From assembly GCA_964353875.1 (NCBI GenBank), contig CAYGXU010000007.1:1-57416 (forward strand): DNA of 57,416 nucleotides, read 5' to 3'. The notes below the pieces were generated by a model that was not told the origin of the DNA, ran no database searches, and worked only from the letters and a program-made list of their open reading frames with translations. Of this stretch, positions 17,286 to 26,341 are shown piece after piece. A program made the position numbers and the translations under genes. Within the stretch, counting starts at the first letter, position 1; every line of letters starts with the position of its first letter. The stretch is from MGNI01 sp964353875. Lineage in GTDB: Bacteria > Chloroflexota > Anaerolineae > Anaerolineales > E44-bin32.

Positions 17286-18409
17286 GGTGTCAGGCCTCCC
17301 AGGAGTTCTTTGAGGCGGTCGAAGAGGCTCATCTCCTGAGGCTGGGCTTCGGTTCCCATCGTTTCGGCTAATTTCTCAAAGAGTTCTCGCTGTTCAGACG
17401 TGAGGGAAGAAGGGATCTCGACGGAAAGCACCACGATTTGATCGCCCCGACCATTTCTTCGAAGGTGCGGCACACCCTTCCCGCGTAAGCGAATGGTCTT
17501 TCCCGACTGTGAGCCAGCTTGAATACGAATGGTTTCTTCGCCATCCACGGTGGGTACCTTGACCTCCGAGCCAAGGGTTGCTTGTGCGACGTTGATCGCC
17601 AGGTCGAGAAAGATGTCATCGTCTCGTCGATGGAAATAACGATGGGGCTTCACATGGATAAACAAATACAGATCGCCCTGGGGACCTTTATTGACGCCAG
17701 GTTCACCCTCCCCGGCTAATCGAATCTGAGTTCCCTCATCGACGCCTGCCGGGATGGGCACGGTTCGCCGGACCTTTTTTCGTTCTTTTCCGCGTCCCTG
17801 ACACTGGCGGCAGGGAGTTGATATGGTTTCACCTCGGCCGCCGCAATTAGGGCATGTGGTCACGTTAACCATCGAACCCAGGAAAGTTTGCCGCGCCTGG
17901 CGCACCTCTCCCGTCCCATTGCATGTATTACACCGTACAAGCGTGGTTCCCGGTTCCGCCCCAGAACCGTTACAGGCGGAGCAGATTTCCAGGCGCTCGA
18001 ACTCGATTTCCTTGTCTATGCCGAAAACAGCCTCTTCAAATCCCAATTGGATATCATATCGAAGGTCAGCGCCGCGTCGTGGGGTGCTTTGTCGCCTGCG
18101 ACGTGTCCCCATGCCAAAGCCAAAGAACTCTTCGAACAAGTCGCTGAAGGGGAAGTCGAAGTCAAAATCGATACGCATCCCTTCCAGCCCGGCATGCCCA
18201 TAACGGTCATAAGCTGCTCGACGTTCGGCGTCGGAAAGGACAGCATAGGCTTCATTGATCTCCTTGAATTTCGCTTCAGCCTCCGGTTCCTTGCTCACGT
18301 CCGGATGGTATTTCTTGGCAAGTTGGCGAAAGGCGCGTCGAATTTCATCAGCGTTTGCACTGCGATCAATCCCCAGGATCTCGTAATAGTCGCGTTTGTT
18401 GGCCATCAT
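17282..18409 (-). CDS. dnaJ: chaperone DnaJ (Hsp40)
   Basis: A 375-residue co-chaperone that delivers substrates to DnaK and stimulates its ATPase. A J domain at about 6-70 has the HPD triad in KYHPDVS. A short Gly/Phe stretch follows, then four CxxCxGxG zinc-binding repeats at about 140-215 (CSACNGSG, CNTCNGTG, CPNCGGRG, CRQCQGRG) and the two C-terminal substrate-binding domains. Two adjacent ATGs exist; the second (18406) gives the usual MANKRDYYE start. The ribosome binding site is weak. It follows dnaK by 46 bases in the hrcA operon. Confidence 0.97.
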   Translation of the reverse strand: MMANKRDYYEILGIDRSANADEIRRAFRQLAKKYHPDVSKEPEAEAKFKEINEAYAVLSDAERRAAYDRYGHAGLEGMRIDFDFDFPFSDLFEEFFGFGMGTRRRRQSTPRRGADLRYDIQLGFEEAVFGIDKEIEFERLEICSACNGSGAEPGTTLVRCNTCNGTGEVRQARQTFLGSMVNVTTCPNCGGRGETISTPCRQCQGRGKERKKVRRTVPIPAGVDEGTQIRLAGEGEPGVNKGPQGDLYLFIHVKPHRYFHRRDDDIFLDLAINVAQATLGSEVKVPTVDGEETIRIQAGSQSGKTIRLRGKGVPHLRRNGRGDQIVVLSVEIPSSLTSEQRELFEKLAETMGTEAQPQEMSLFDRLKELLGGLTP

Positions 18410-18455
18410 AATATCGAATTCGACTCAATCTTTCTCACTGGTCGAAACGGTTGTC

Positions 18456-20348
18456 CTATGCCTCCTTAAATTGACCTTCAACGACGTCTTCATCCGAACC
18501 TTTCTTCGTGGAGTCGTCTTCAGAAGGCTTTGTGCCTGAGGCAGCTTGCTGATGAATGTAGGTGCCGGTATTTTGAACAGCCTCAAGGAGTGAGTTGACT
18601 TTCTCCTGAATGGATTGGACCTGCTCGCTCTCCAAGGTCTGGCGAATTGCCTGAATACGACGCTCCAGTTCTGAACGTTGATCCTCAGGGATCTTCTCCT
18701 TGTTTTCTCGGATCAGCTTCTCTGCAGAGTAAATCGCGTTATCTGCTGTGTTGCGTGCCTCTGCTAGTTCGCGTTTCTTTCGATCCTCCTCGGCGTAATT
18801 TTCGGCCTCATTCCGCATTTGCTTGACCTCCTCCTCGGACAATCCTGAAGAGGCGGTGATAGTGATGTTTTGACTGCGACCGGTGGCTTTGTCCAGTGCA
18901 CTCACTTGAAGGATGCCATCGGCGTCGATATCAAAAGTGACCTCAATCTGAGGCACGCCTCGTGGAGCAGGGGGAATACCATCCAGGTTGAACTTGCCGA
19001 GTGACTTGTTATCAGCAGCCATGGGACGTTCGCCCTGAACAATATTGATTTCCACCTCTCGTTGGTTGTCGGAAGCAGTTGAAAAAATCTGGCTTTTTCT
19101 TGTGGGGATGGTCGTATTGCGTTCAATCAATGCAGTTGCGACACCACCCAGTGTCTCGATCGAGAGGGTGAGCGGGGTGACATCGAGCAGAAGTACATCC
19201 TTGACTTCCCCGCCCAGGACGCCGGCTTGAATGGCTGCACCAACACCAACGACTTCATCGGGATTCACTCCCTTATGGGGTTCTTTTGCAAAGAGTGCGC
19301 GCACCGCTGCCTGAACCGCAGGCATGCGCGTCATACCACCGACAAGGATCACTTCGTTGATCTTATCCGGTTTCAATCCCGCGTCAGCCATCGCTTGTTT
19401 ACATGGGCCGATGGAACGTTGGATAAGATCTTCCGTGAGTTGCTCCAACTTTGAGCGTGTGAGGGTGATATTCAAGTGCTTTGGACCGGAGGCGTCAGCG
19501 GTGATAAATGGTAAGTTGATTTCGGATTCCATCACACTTGAAAGCTCGACCTTGGCTTTCTCAGCGGCTTCTTTCAAGCGCTGGAGTCCCTGACGGTCGT
19601 TGCGGATATTGATCCCCTGTTGTTTCTGGAATTCATCCGCTACCCAGTCGATGATCCTCTGGTCAAAGTCGTCACCGCCAAGGAATGTGTCGCCATTGGT
19701 GGCTTTGACTTCGAAGACGCCATCACCGACGTCCAGGATGGAGATGTCGAATGTCCCGCCCCCAAGATCATACACCGCGATCGTCTCATCCTCTTTCCTG
19801 TCCAGACCATAAGCCAGTGAGGAAGCCGTTGGTTCATTGATGATACGCAGAACTTCCAGACCGGCGATCCGACCTGCGTCTTTTGTAGCGTTGCGTTGAG
19901 AATCATTGAAGTATGCGGGGACAGTGATCACAGCTTGTATCACAGACTCGCCCAGGTACGCCTCCGCATCGGCTCTGAGCTTGCTCAGGATCATGGCGGA
20001 GATCTCCGGTGGAGAATATTCCTTTTCTCCCATGTAAACCCGGATATCCCCATTAGGCGCTTCCGTTACTTTATAAGGCACAAATTGTAGAGCGCGTTGT
20101 ACCTCAGGGTCACTGAATTTCCTGCCCATGAAACGCTTGATTGAAAAAATGGTATTTTCCGGGTTGACGATCGCCTGCCGGCGTGCGATTTGCCCAACCA
20201 GGCGTTCACCCGTTTTCGGATTGATGGCAACAACGGAAGGGAACAATCGACCTCCTTCGGAGGAGGGGATAACCGTAGGCTCGCCGCCTTCCATAACTGC
20301 AGCAACTGAATTTGTGGTTCCAAGGTCAATGCCAATAATCTTACCCAT
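18456..20348 (-). CDS. dnaK: chaperone DnaK (Hsp70)
   Basis: A 630-residue ATP-dependent chaperone. The nucleotide-binding domain (about 1-385) begins MGKIIGIDLGTTNS and includes VYDLGGGTFDISIL and VILVGGMTRMP. The linker DVLLLDVTPL is followed by the substrate-binding domain and a helical lid. The tail is acidic and ends EGQFKEA, without the EEVD of eukaryotic Hsp70. The ATG has AGGAG upstream. It lies 12 bases after grpE, in an operon controlled by HrcA at the CIRCE operator. Confidence 0.99.
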   Translation of the reverse strand: MGKIIGIDLGTTNSVAAVMEGGEPTVIPSSEGGRLFPSVVAINPKTGERLVGQIARRQAIVNPENTIFSIKRFMGRKFSDPEVQRALQFVPYKVTEAPNGDIRVYMGEKEYSPPEISAMILSKLRADAEAYLGESVIQAVITVPAYFNDSQRNATKDAGRIAGLEVLRIINEPTASSLAYGLDRKEDETIAVYDLGGGTFDISILDVGDGVFEVKATNGDTFLGGDDFDQRIIDWVADEFQKQQGINIRNDRQGLQRLKEAAEKAKVELSSVMESEINLPFITADASGPKHLNITLTRSKLEQLTEDLIQRSIGPCKQAMADAGLKPDKINEVILVGGMTRMPAVQAAVRALFAKEPHKGVNPDEVVGVGAAIQAGVLGGEVKDVLLLDVTPLTLSIETLGGVATALIERNTTIPTRKSQIFSTASDNQREVEINIVQGERPMAADNKSLGKFNLDGIPPAPRGVPQIEVTFDIDADGILQVSALDKATGRSQNITITASSGLSEEEVKQMRNEAENYAEEDRKKRELAEARNTADNAIYSAEKLIRENKEKIPEDQRSELERRIQAIRQTLESEQVQSIQEKVNSLLEAVQNTGTYIHQQAASGTKPSEDDSTKKGSDEDVVEGQFKEA

Positions 20349-20360
20349 GTCTCTTATCTC

Positions 20361-21008
20361 CTACTTAGCCACTCGAACTAAAGCTGGCCTCAATACACGC
20401 TCTCCGATTTGATATCCCTGCTGGATGACTTCAACGATCTCGCCCTCTTGATGATCGTCAGATTCTACTTGCGTGATTGCTTCATGATAATTCGGATCGA
20501 ATTGTTTCCCCTCCGCTTCTATTCGTGTGATGCCTTCTGATTCGAGGATCGTTTTTAGTTTCCGATAGATAAGGTCAATACCTTCCGCCCAAGAGGCTAA
20601 TTCTTCTTGTTGTGGCCGATCCTTCAACGCACGTTCCAGGTCATCCACAATACCTATATAGCGTATGAGGATCTCACCCTTGATTCGAGATCGTTCCTCT
20701 TCTCTTTCTCGCTCGATCCTCTTTTTATAATTAGCAAACTCGGCCCGAGATCGCTGCCAACCATCCAGATATTCATCCGCTTTGGCCTGAACTTCGTCCA
20801 AGCTTAACTGGAAAACAGCCAATTGCTCATCAGGCGATAGTACATCTTGCAGCTCTGCTTGCACTTCATCAGGTTCAAATTCAACTTCGGCAACAACGCT
20901 TTCATTTATACCTTCATGCTCTGGTAGAACGGCTTTGGAATCCTGCACATCTTCCTCTTCAACTAGGGGTATGCTATCATCCTCTGGTTTTACTCGTTTT
21001 CTAGCCAC
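20361..21008 (-). CDS. grpE: nucleotide exchange factor GrpE
   Basis: A 215-residue protein that releases ADP from DnaK. The first 70 residues are acidic and low-complexity. A long coiled coil follows (about 75-130, with LDGWQRSRAEFANYKKRIER), then the beta domain ending in EGEIVEVIQQGYQIGERVLRP, the family signature. The start is GTG, with AAGGAG upstream. It is 41 bases after hrcA and 12 bases before dnaK. Confidence 0.96.
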   Translation of the reverse strand: MARKRVKPEDDSIPLVEEEDVQDSKAVLPEHEGINESVVAEVEFEPDEVQAELQDVLSPDEQLAVFQLSLDEVQAKADEYLDGWQRSRAEFANYKKRIEREREEERSRIKGEILIRYIGIVDDLERALKDRPQQEELASWAEGIDLIYRKLKTILESEGITRIEAEGKQFDPNYHEAITQVESDDHQEGEIVEVIQQGYQIGERVLRPALVRVAK

Positions 21009-21049
21009 ACTACTCGCTCCTTTATAGGTTCGAGGGGATGATGATGTGT

Positions 21050-22081
21050 TTATCCAGCATAAGCTTCAAATACCAAATCGCTCATCAATCCCGCAACATA
21101 TTGCACTGCAGAAATTGTACGCCCATAAGCCATGCGGGTTGGGCCAAGGACGCCCAACGCGCCGGTTGCGTATCCACGCGCACCATAACGGGCTAAAACC
21201 ATCGAGCAATCCCTCAATTCTTCCCATGCTCCCTCGCCCGCAATGACAACTTGCACACCTCCGATGTGGGGGCTGAGTGCTTTCGCAAGGACTTCCTCCA
21301 AAAACCCGCGTTCTTCTAAGAGACGTAGGGCATGGCGCGCCGACTCGGAGTTGGAGAATTCAGGTTGGTTGAGGACGTTGCTGATGCCGTCATGATGAAT
21401 CTCTCCCGCAGAAACCGCGTCTGTGCGGGACATGATTTCGGCGACCAAATGGATAACTTCCTGTTCCAGACCTGAGAACTGTACCGCTTGTTTCCCAACC
21501 CCATCTGCGTACAACCCATAACAAGAACGGGTAACCAGGTTGGCGACACAAGTTAGGTGTTCTTGATTGATCACTTCGGAGAGGGTGAGTATCTGTTGCC
21601 TGACATCGCCGCCCTGCAATACCAGGACCATGAGTACTTGACGCCCGCTGGTATTGATGAGCTCCAAATGCTTGAAGATTGCCCGTTCCGGATGAGGCGT
21701 CGTAACGACTGAAGCCACACGTGAGACTTGGGCGAGCACTGATGCTCCTAGACGAACCCATTGTTCAACGTCCGTCCGAGCCTGATGAAACTGATGGCTG
21801 ATCGTTCGTTTCTCCTGAGTAGAGAGTTCTGTCTCGCCCAGTAAACGTCGCACAAAATAGCGATATCCTTCTTCGGTTGGGACACGACCGGCAGAGGTAT
21901 GGGGCTGTCGGATGACCCCCGCATCGGCCAACTCAACCATTTCATTTCGAACTGTGGCAGTACTGATGCCAAGAAGATACTTCTCGACCAGCTTTTTCGA
22001 ACTGACAGGGGTAGCGGTCTCGATATAATCGTGAACGATTAGCGCCAGGATTGTCTCCTGACGCTCACTAAGCAGCCTCAT
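21050..22081 (-). CDS. hrcA: heat-inducible transcription repressor HrcA
   Basis: A repressor of about 344 residues that binds CIRCE. The N-terminal winged helix (1-80) starts MRLLSERQETILALIVHDYI and includes SSKKLVEKYLLGISTATVRNEM and HTSAGRVPTEEGYRYFV. The rest is the GAF-like and dimerisation region, ending near the conserved VLGPTRMAYGRTISAVQYVA. The ATG at 22081 is preferred over one 12 bases upstream since GGGAG stands five bases before it. Its own operator lies directly upstream, so the operon is autoregulated; GroE, which in Firmicutes titrates HrcA, is not in this window. Confidence 0.97.
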   Translation of the reverse strand: MRLLSERQETILALIVHDYIETATPVSSKKLVEKYLLGISTATVRNEMVELADAGVIRQPHTSAGRVPTEEGYRYFVRRLLGETELSTQEKRTISHQFHQARTDVEQWVRLGASVLAQVSRVASVVTTPHPERAIFKHLELINTSGRQVLMVLVLQGGDVRQQILTLSEVINQEHLTCVANLVTRSCYGLYADGVGKQAVQFSGLEQEVIHLVAEIMSRTDAVSAGEIHHDGISNVLNQPEFSNSESARHALRLLEERGFLEEVLAKALSPHIGGVQVVIAGEGAWEELRDCSMVLARYGARGYATGALGVLGPTRMAYGRTISAVQYVAGLMSDLVFEAYAG

Positions 22082-22097
22082 CCATACTCCCATAATT

Positions 22098-22124
22098 TTA
22101 GCACTCTAATCATTAGAGTGCTAA
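22098..22124 (-). promoter_or_regulatory. CIRCE operator (HrcA binding site)
   Basis: TTAGCACTC, nine bases, GAGTGCTAA: an exact match to the CIRCE consensus. It lies between the hrcA promoter and the hrcA start, where bound HrcA would block transcription. Confidence 0.97.
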
Positions 22125-22137
22125 AAATGCGCGTTCC

Positions 22138-22166
22138 ATAATACCATGGGCCGAGAAGTGCGTCAA
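22138..22166 (-). promoter_or_regulatory. promoter of the hrcA-grpE-dnaK-dnaJ-prmA operon
   Basis: On the minus strand TTGACG, 17 bases, TATTAT. The predicted start lies a few bases before the CIRCE element, consistent with repression by HrcA. Confidence 0.75.
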
Positions 22167-22179
22167 GTTGGGGCGATTC

Positions 22180-22208
22180 TTGACAATGTTTCCATCAGCC
22201 TGTAGGAT
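22180..22208 (+). promoter_or_regulatory. divergent promoter for the thioredoxin gene
   Basis: TTGACA, 17 bases, TAGGAT on the plus strand. Its -35 box is only 13 bases from the -35 box of the hrcA promoter, so the two are back to back. Confidence 0.65.
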
Positions 22209-22304
22209 ATGCATTATTATATTTCGTTGTTACGGTGCCGGAGGGAGTAGGTAGGATGTGGTCGAACGGGAGGCTGCATCGCGGGGATTTTTTGGGAGTG
22301 TGTA

Positions 22305-22634
22305 ATGGCCGATGTTATGGAACTCACGGATGCTAACTTTGACGAGGAGGTTACCCAGGCAAATGGAGCGGTCCTAGTAGACTTTGGAGCTGATTGGTGT
22401 CATCCCTGCAAACAGCTTGATCCAATTGTGGAAGATCTTGCGCAGGAATGGAAGGATCGGGTAAAGGTTCATAAAATTGATATCGATACGAACGTCTCCA
22501 CGACGATGCAAATGGGTGTAATGAGCGTCCCAACATTAATTCTATTTATCGATGGAAAACCTGTTGAGCGAATAACGGGATACCAGCCCAAGAAACGTAT
22601 CCTTGAAAAACTTAGGCCCCATCTTAGAATATAG
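22305..22634 (+). CDS. thioredoxin-like protein with WCHPC active site
   Basis: A 109-residue single thioredoxin domain, cytoplasmic. The redox motif is WCHPC at residues 31-35, where thioredoxins usually have WCGPC. The cis-proline loop VPTLILF, the buried Asp region VLVDFGADW and the closing GYQPKKRILEKL are normal. A His at the third position is known from DsbA (CPHC) and tends to raise the redox potential; in this CHPC order the effect is less clear. The ATG lies about 90 bases after its promoter. It is divergent from the heat-shock operon and followed by the trpS T-box leader. Confidence 0.9.
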   Translation: MADVMELTDANFDEEVTQANGAVLVDFGADWCHPCKQLDPIVEDLAQEWKDRVKVHKIDIDTNVSTTMQMGVMSVPTLILFIDGKPVERITGYQPKKRILEKLRPHLRI

Positions 22635-22727
22635 GTAAAGCTGCGAATTTCCGAATTTGGAAAATGGAATAGCTAATAAAATTCATCATCATAAAGGCCG
22701 TGAAAAGGACAAGTAAACATCGACACT

Positions 22728-23006
22728 GCAATCCAGCGAAGTGGGGTAAGTGAGAGCCCTCCTTGTAAGACGATGTTGAATGGCCCTTGGAGTTGCAGGG
22801 TGAAAGGGATTGCTGAGTAACCTGTGCCGGATCGCCCCCGTTACCGGGTGCAGGTATCTGACGATAGGTTTGGTACCTGGATGGAGTGAGACTCGATGGG
22901 TGACCGGGTTAAATTCGCATAGTCCCGGTCGGAGAGTCTAAGCGGGGTGGCACCGCGGGCAAGGGATCGCCCGTCCCCACAAGGGATGGGCGATTATGAT
23001 TTTAGC
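22728..23006 (+). promoter_or_regulatory. T-box riboswitch, tRNA-Trp type
   Basis: The T-box core GGGTGGCACCGCGG lies at 22945-22958. A terminator hairpin follows, ATCGCCCGTCCC paired with GGGATGGGCGAT (12 base pairs, loop CACAA), then TATGATTTT. The stem I base is GCAATCC (22728-22734) with GGATTGC (22807-22813). The best specifier candidate is TGG at 22781-22783, preceded by GAA, matching the Trp codon and the downstream trpS. Uncharged tRNA-Trp would pair with the T-box bulge and prevent the terminator, raising trpS expression. Confidence 0.93.
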
Positions 23007-23053
23007 AAACACTCAATGGGAAAGCATGATCTAGTTCTGTATTGGAGGTCATC

Positions 23054-24067
23054 ATGGAGAAGAAAAAAGGGCGAATTCTTACCGGGGATCGTCCCACCGG
23101 TCGAATGCATCTGGGGCATTATGTCGGGTCCCTTCAAAACCGAGTCCGTCTGCAGGAAGATTATGAAAATTTCTTCATTATTGCAGACCTGCACACATTG
23201 ACTACAAGACCAGAGAAAGAGAACACCCTGAGCTTGGCAGAGAATATCAGGGAGATGGTTCTTGATTATCTGGCCGTGGGAATTGATCCGGAACGAAGTG
23301 TGATTTTTTTACAATCGGCTGTGCCAGAGACATATGAACTCAACTTGATTTTTGAGATGCTGGTCACTGTTCCCCGTTTGGAACGTATGCCCAGTCTTAA
23401 GGACATGGCGAAGGCCGCCGATCTTGAGTCGATGCCTTTTGGTCTGCTGGGCTACCCCGTGCTTCAGGCAGCGGATATCCTGCTTCCACGTGCGAACCTT
23501 GTTCCAGTCGGAAAGGATAATGAAGCACATGTTGAAATCAGTCGGGAGATTGCCCGGCGTTTCAATCGCTTGTATGGGGAGGTTTTTCCGATACCGGAAG
23601 TGATGATCGGTGATGTCCCTACGTTGGTGGGCACAGATGGCCAAACCAAGATGAGCAAATCCTTGGACAATGCCATTTTATTATCCGATGATGCTCAGAC
23701 CGTTCAATCGAAAGTCATGACCATGTATACCGATCCCCAGCGTATCAGGGCAGACATCCCGGGTACAGTAGAAGGAAATCCGGTCTTTGTCTATCATGAT
23801 GCCTTCAATCCCAATCGAGAGGAAGTCGAAGACCTCAAGGAGCGATACCGCATAGGGAAAGTCGGGGATGTGGAAGTGAAAAAGAAGCTGGCGCGGGCTT
23901 TAAATGAGTTCCTCGAACCTTTACGGGAACAGCGTGCGAAATATTCAGAAGACCCTTCTATGGTGGATGAAATCATCGTTACGGGTACGAAGAAGATGAG
24001 GGAAGAAGCCCAGCAGACGATGCACGCCGTGCGTGACGCTATGGGGATGTTCCGGCTGCCTATCTAA
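23054..24067 (+). CDS. trpS: tryptophanyl-tRNA synthetase
   Basis: A 337-residue class Ic synthetase charging tRNA-Trp. The HIGH-like motif is HLGH at residues 19-22 in TGRMHLGHYVGSL. KMSKS is at about 199-203, preceded by GTDGQT. Family motifs LPRANLVPVGKDNEAHVE and the PSLKDMAKA region are visible. An ATG at 23054 with GGAGG upstream is chosen over an in-frame TTG 12 bases earlier. The gene is read through the T-box leader, so its expression should follow the charging state of tRNA-Trp. Confidence 0.97.
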   Translation: MEKKKGRILTGDRPTGRMHLGHYVGSLQNRVRLQEDYENFFIIADLHTLTTRPEKENTLSLAENIREMVLDYLAVGIDPERSVIFLQSAVPETYELNLIFEMLVTVPRLERMPSLKDMAKAADLESMPFGLLGYPVLQAADILLPRANLVPVGKDNEAHVEISREIARRFNRLYGEVFPIPEVMIGDVPTLVGTDGQTKMSKSLDNAILLSDDAQTVQSKVMTMYTDPQRIRADIPGTVEGNPVFVYHDAFNPNREEVEDLKERYRIGKVGDVEVKKKLARALNEFLEPLREQRAKYSEDPSMVDEIIVTGTKKMREEAQQTMHAVRDAMGMFRLPI

Positions 24068-24579
24068 AGGAAGGTATGCGTGAGCAAAACCAACTCCATA
24101 TTTGCTCATCATGGCATAAGTGAGGAGTTTTCAACTTTTACAAGAAGTATAAATTTTTTACTTCTGGATTTTTTTATTGCGCATCAGTGCAAATAGGCAC
24201 GCCGATCTGAGTCATCGAAGATATCAATCCTTGAAAAATGATGGGTTAGAGAGCAAAGCGAATGGTGGATCATGTGGAGTCACTTACCTGGAATAATCAT
24301 TGCTGGCAATGAAGAGCGAGGATGTCTGAACAAGGCGTCTCTGCCGAAATTGATCTTTCCTGGGAACGATGTCTTGCACCCTCATTCTTACCCTTTACTC
24401 AATTGATAGCCAGGGTGAATTGATCAATGGATGGATTATCTGAAGCTTGTCGATCTGCGCGCCAGGCAACAAGCGATGACCAGAGAGAACAAGATTTTAC
24501 TGTTTTCAGGGCGGTGCTAAAATTAGGGGTGGTGTATAATCCAGACTACCTGATCCCCCATAGTGATGGAAGATAGAAG
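24068..24579 (+). other. 512-base gap after trpS
   Basis: No gene recognised. Just after trpS an inverted repeat, TGAGCAAA (24081-24088) with TTTGCTCA (24101-24108), could act as a terminator stem although no T tract follows. A promoter for the next gene may use TTTTCAGGG and GTATAAT near 24500-24540, but the spacing is uncertain. Confidence 0.4.
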
Positions 24580-24990
24580 ATGCAGAAAAAACTGCGCATA
24601 TTGATCGCGAAACCTGGACTGGATGGTCATGATCGCGGTGCTAAAATAATTGCGAGAGCGCTTCGTGATGCGGGTATGGAGGTCATCTATACGGGTCTAC
24701 GCCAGACAGCGGAGATGATCGCTGAAGCTGCGCTTCAAGAAGATGTCGATGCGATTGGTCTCTCCATTTTGTCTGGCGCCCATATGGTGCTCATTCCCAA
24801 GGTTATTAAGCTTTTACGTCAACAAGGGCAGGGGGATTTGCCGCTGCTGGTTGGGGGGATCATTCCTGATGACGATAAACCGGAATTGTTGAGGCAGGGT
24901 GTATTCGCGATCTTTGGCCCTGGAACGGGAACTCAACCCATCATCGAGTCATTTCGCCGGGCCGTGAAATCATCCGGGGATGAGGGATGA
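24580..24990 (+). CDS. cobalamin-binding domain protein (methylmalonyl-CoA mutase C-terminal type)
   Basis: A 136-residue B12-binding domain. The signature KPGLDGHDRGAKIIARAL carries the DxHxxG cobalt-ligating motif at residues 15-20, followed by GLSILSGAHM and the GGIIPDDD loop, as in the C-terminal domain of methylmalonyl-CoA mutase. The ATG has GGAAG upstream. The stop overlaps the start of meaB by four bases. The catalytic mutase subunit is not in this window, so this is likely the small subunit of a split acyl-CoA mutase whose large subunit is encoded elsewhere. Confidence 0.88.
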   Translation: MQKKLRILIAKPGLDGHDRGAKIIARALRDAGMEVIYTGLRQTAEMIAEAALQEDVDAIGLSILSGAHMVLIPKVIKLLRQQGQGDLPLLVGGIIPDDDKPELLRQGVFAIFGPGTGTQPIIESFRRAVKSSGDEG

Positions 24991-25994
24991 AATCAGCTGC
25001 ACAGCAATATGCAGAACAGGTTTTGGCTGGGGAACGTTTATCTCTGGCACGCTTGCTGACCCTCATCGAGAACGATGACCCAGTAGGAATAGAGACCTTG
25101 GGATTGCTCTTCCCCCATACGGGCAAGGCACATCTCATCGGAGTTACAGGGCCGCCAGGGACAGGAAAATCTAGTCTTGTCAATCGCATCGCTCACTTCT
25201 TTCGAAAAGCAAATGGTGGGGCTCAATCGCCAACGATTGCTATCGTGGCTGTTGACCCGAGCAGCCCATTTACTGGAGGAGCCATCCTCGGCGATCGGAT
25301 AAGGATGCGAGATCTGGCCGGCGATCCGGGTATTTTCATACGAAGCATGGCCAGTCGAGGTGCGTTAGGCGGGCTGGCCAGGATGACAGCGGATGTGGTC
25401 GAAGCGCTTGATGCTGCCGGATTCGATCTCATCTTGATTGAAACGGTCGGCGCCGGACAGGCTGAGGTTGAGATTGCACAAACAGCCCATTCGACCGTGT
25501 TGGTGGACGCCCCTGGCCTGGGGGATGATGTTCAGGCGATCAAAGCCGGCCTTCTGGAAATTGCCGATATCCTGGTGGTAAACAAAGCCGATTTGCACGG
25601 CGCAGAGAATACGGTTCGGGCCTTACGGGCAGCATTAAGTTTGGCTCATCCGACTTCTCGACACAATCAGGAGGGTGAAAATTGCATTGACGGCTCCCTC
25701 TTCTGGTCGCCTCCTGTACTATCGACCGTCGCAACTCGCGCGGAAGGGATCGCCCCATTGGCGGATGCCATTCGACAGCATCAACGATTTCTGCAATCTT
25801 CAGGGGAGTTGCAACGGCGGGAACGGGGACGAAGAATGGCTCAAATCGAGCACCTCCTTCGGGAACACTTAATGGCAAAATTTCATGCTAATTATCGGGA
25901 TGATCATTATCAAGAACTGGTTGAGAAGGTATTGAGGCGTGAATTGGCGCCCAGAAATGCAGTCCAAATCCTGATCGAAGAGCTCCAACCTTAG
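24987..25994 (+). CDS. meaB: MeaB-type GTPase, acyl-CoA mutase chaperone
   Basis: A 335-residue G3E-family GTPase that protects and reloads B12-dependent acyl-CoA mutases. Walker A GPPGTGKSSLVNR is at about 54-66. The family's VAVDPSSPFTGGAILGDRIR, the ETVGAGQAE switch region and NKAD (base recognition) are all intact. The C-terminal helices form the dimerisation arm. The start is an ATGA overlap with the B12-binding domain gene, tying the two functionally. In other bacteria the alternative name is ArgK; the lysine/arginine/ornithine transport role once given to it is not supported. Confidence 0.94.
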   Translation: MKSAAQQYAEQVLAGERLSLARLLTLIENDDPVGIETLGLLFPHTGKAHLIGVTGPPGTGKSSLVNRIAHFFRKANGGAQSPTIAIVAVDPSSPFTGGAILGDRIRMRDLAGDPGIFIRSMASRGALGGLARMTADVVEALDAAGFDLILIETVGAGQAEVEIAQTAHSTVLVDAPGLGDDVQAIKAGLLEIADILVVNKADLHGAENTVRALRAALSLAHPTSRHNQEGENCIDGSLFWSPPVLSTVATRAEGIAPLADAIRQHQRFLQSSGELQRRERGRRMAQIEHLLREHLMAKFHANYRDDHYQELVEKVLRRELAPRNAVQILIEELQP

Positions 25995-26341
25995 GTGGCA
26001 TGGGTAGAGCGCAGGGGAAACCTGACAGAAAATGGAACAAGCCTGAGAAGGGTCTGTTGGATTTGGCAATGTGCCGGAATCATTCAGCCTTGAAAGCGAA
26101 TTCCGTCTGGAAAGCGAAGAATGATCTAGCTTTATGGGCTCATTGGAGACAAATTTTATGATTTGAGTTTGTATCGTTGATCCTATCGTCTTGTTCAGGG
26201 GAGAGAGGGTCATCAGGATAAGGATTTTGTCCCTTCCAATGAACATTCGCTTGTGAGGGGCAAGATCATTAAAGATCAAAGAAAAAGATTGGATCGAATA
26301 TTATTAGGGATCATGTAAAGGACGAAAGGGAGTAGACAGAG
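25995..26341 (+). other. gap between meaB and prs
   Basis: No gene or recognised RNA. The prs ribosome binding site (AAGGGAG) is at the end. No terminator stem with a T tract was found after meaB. Confidence 0.4.
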
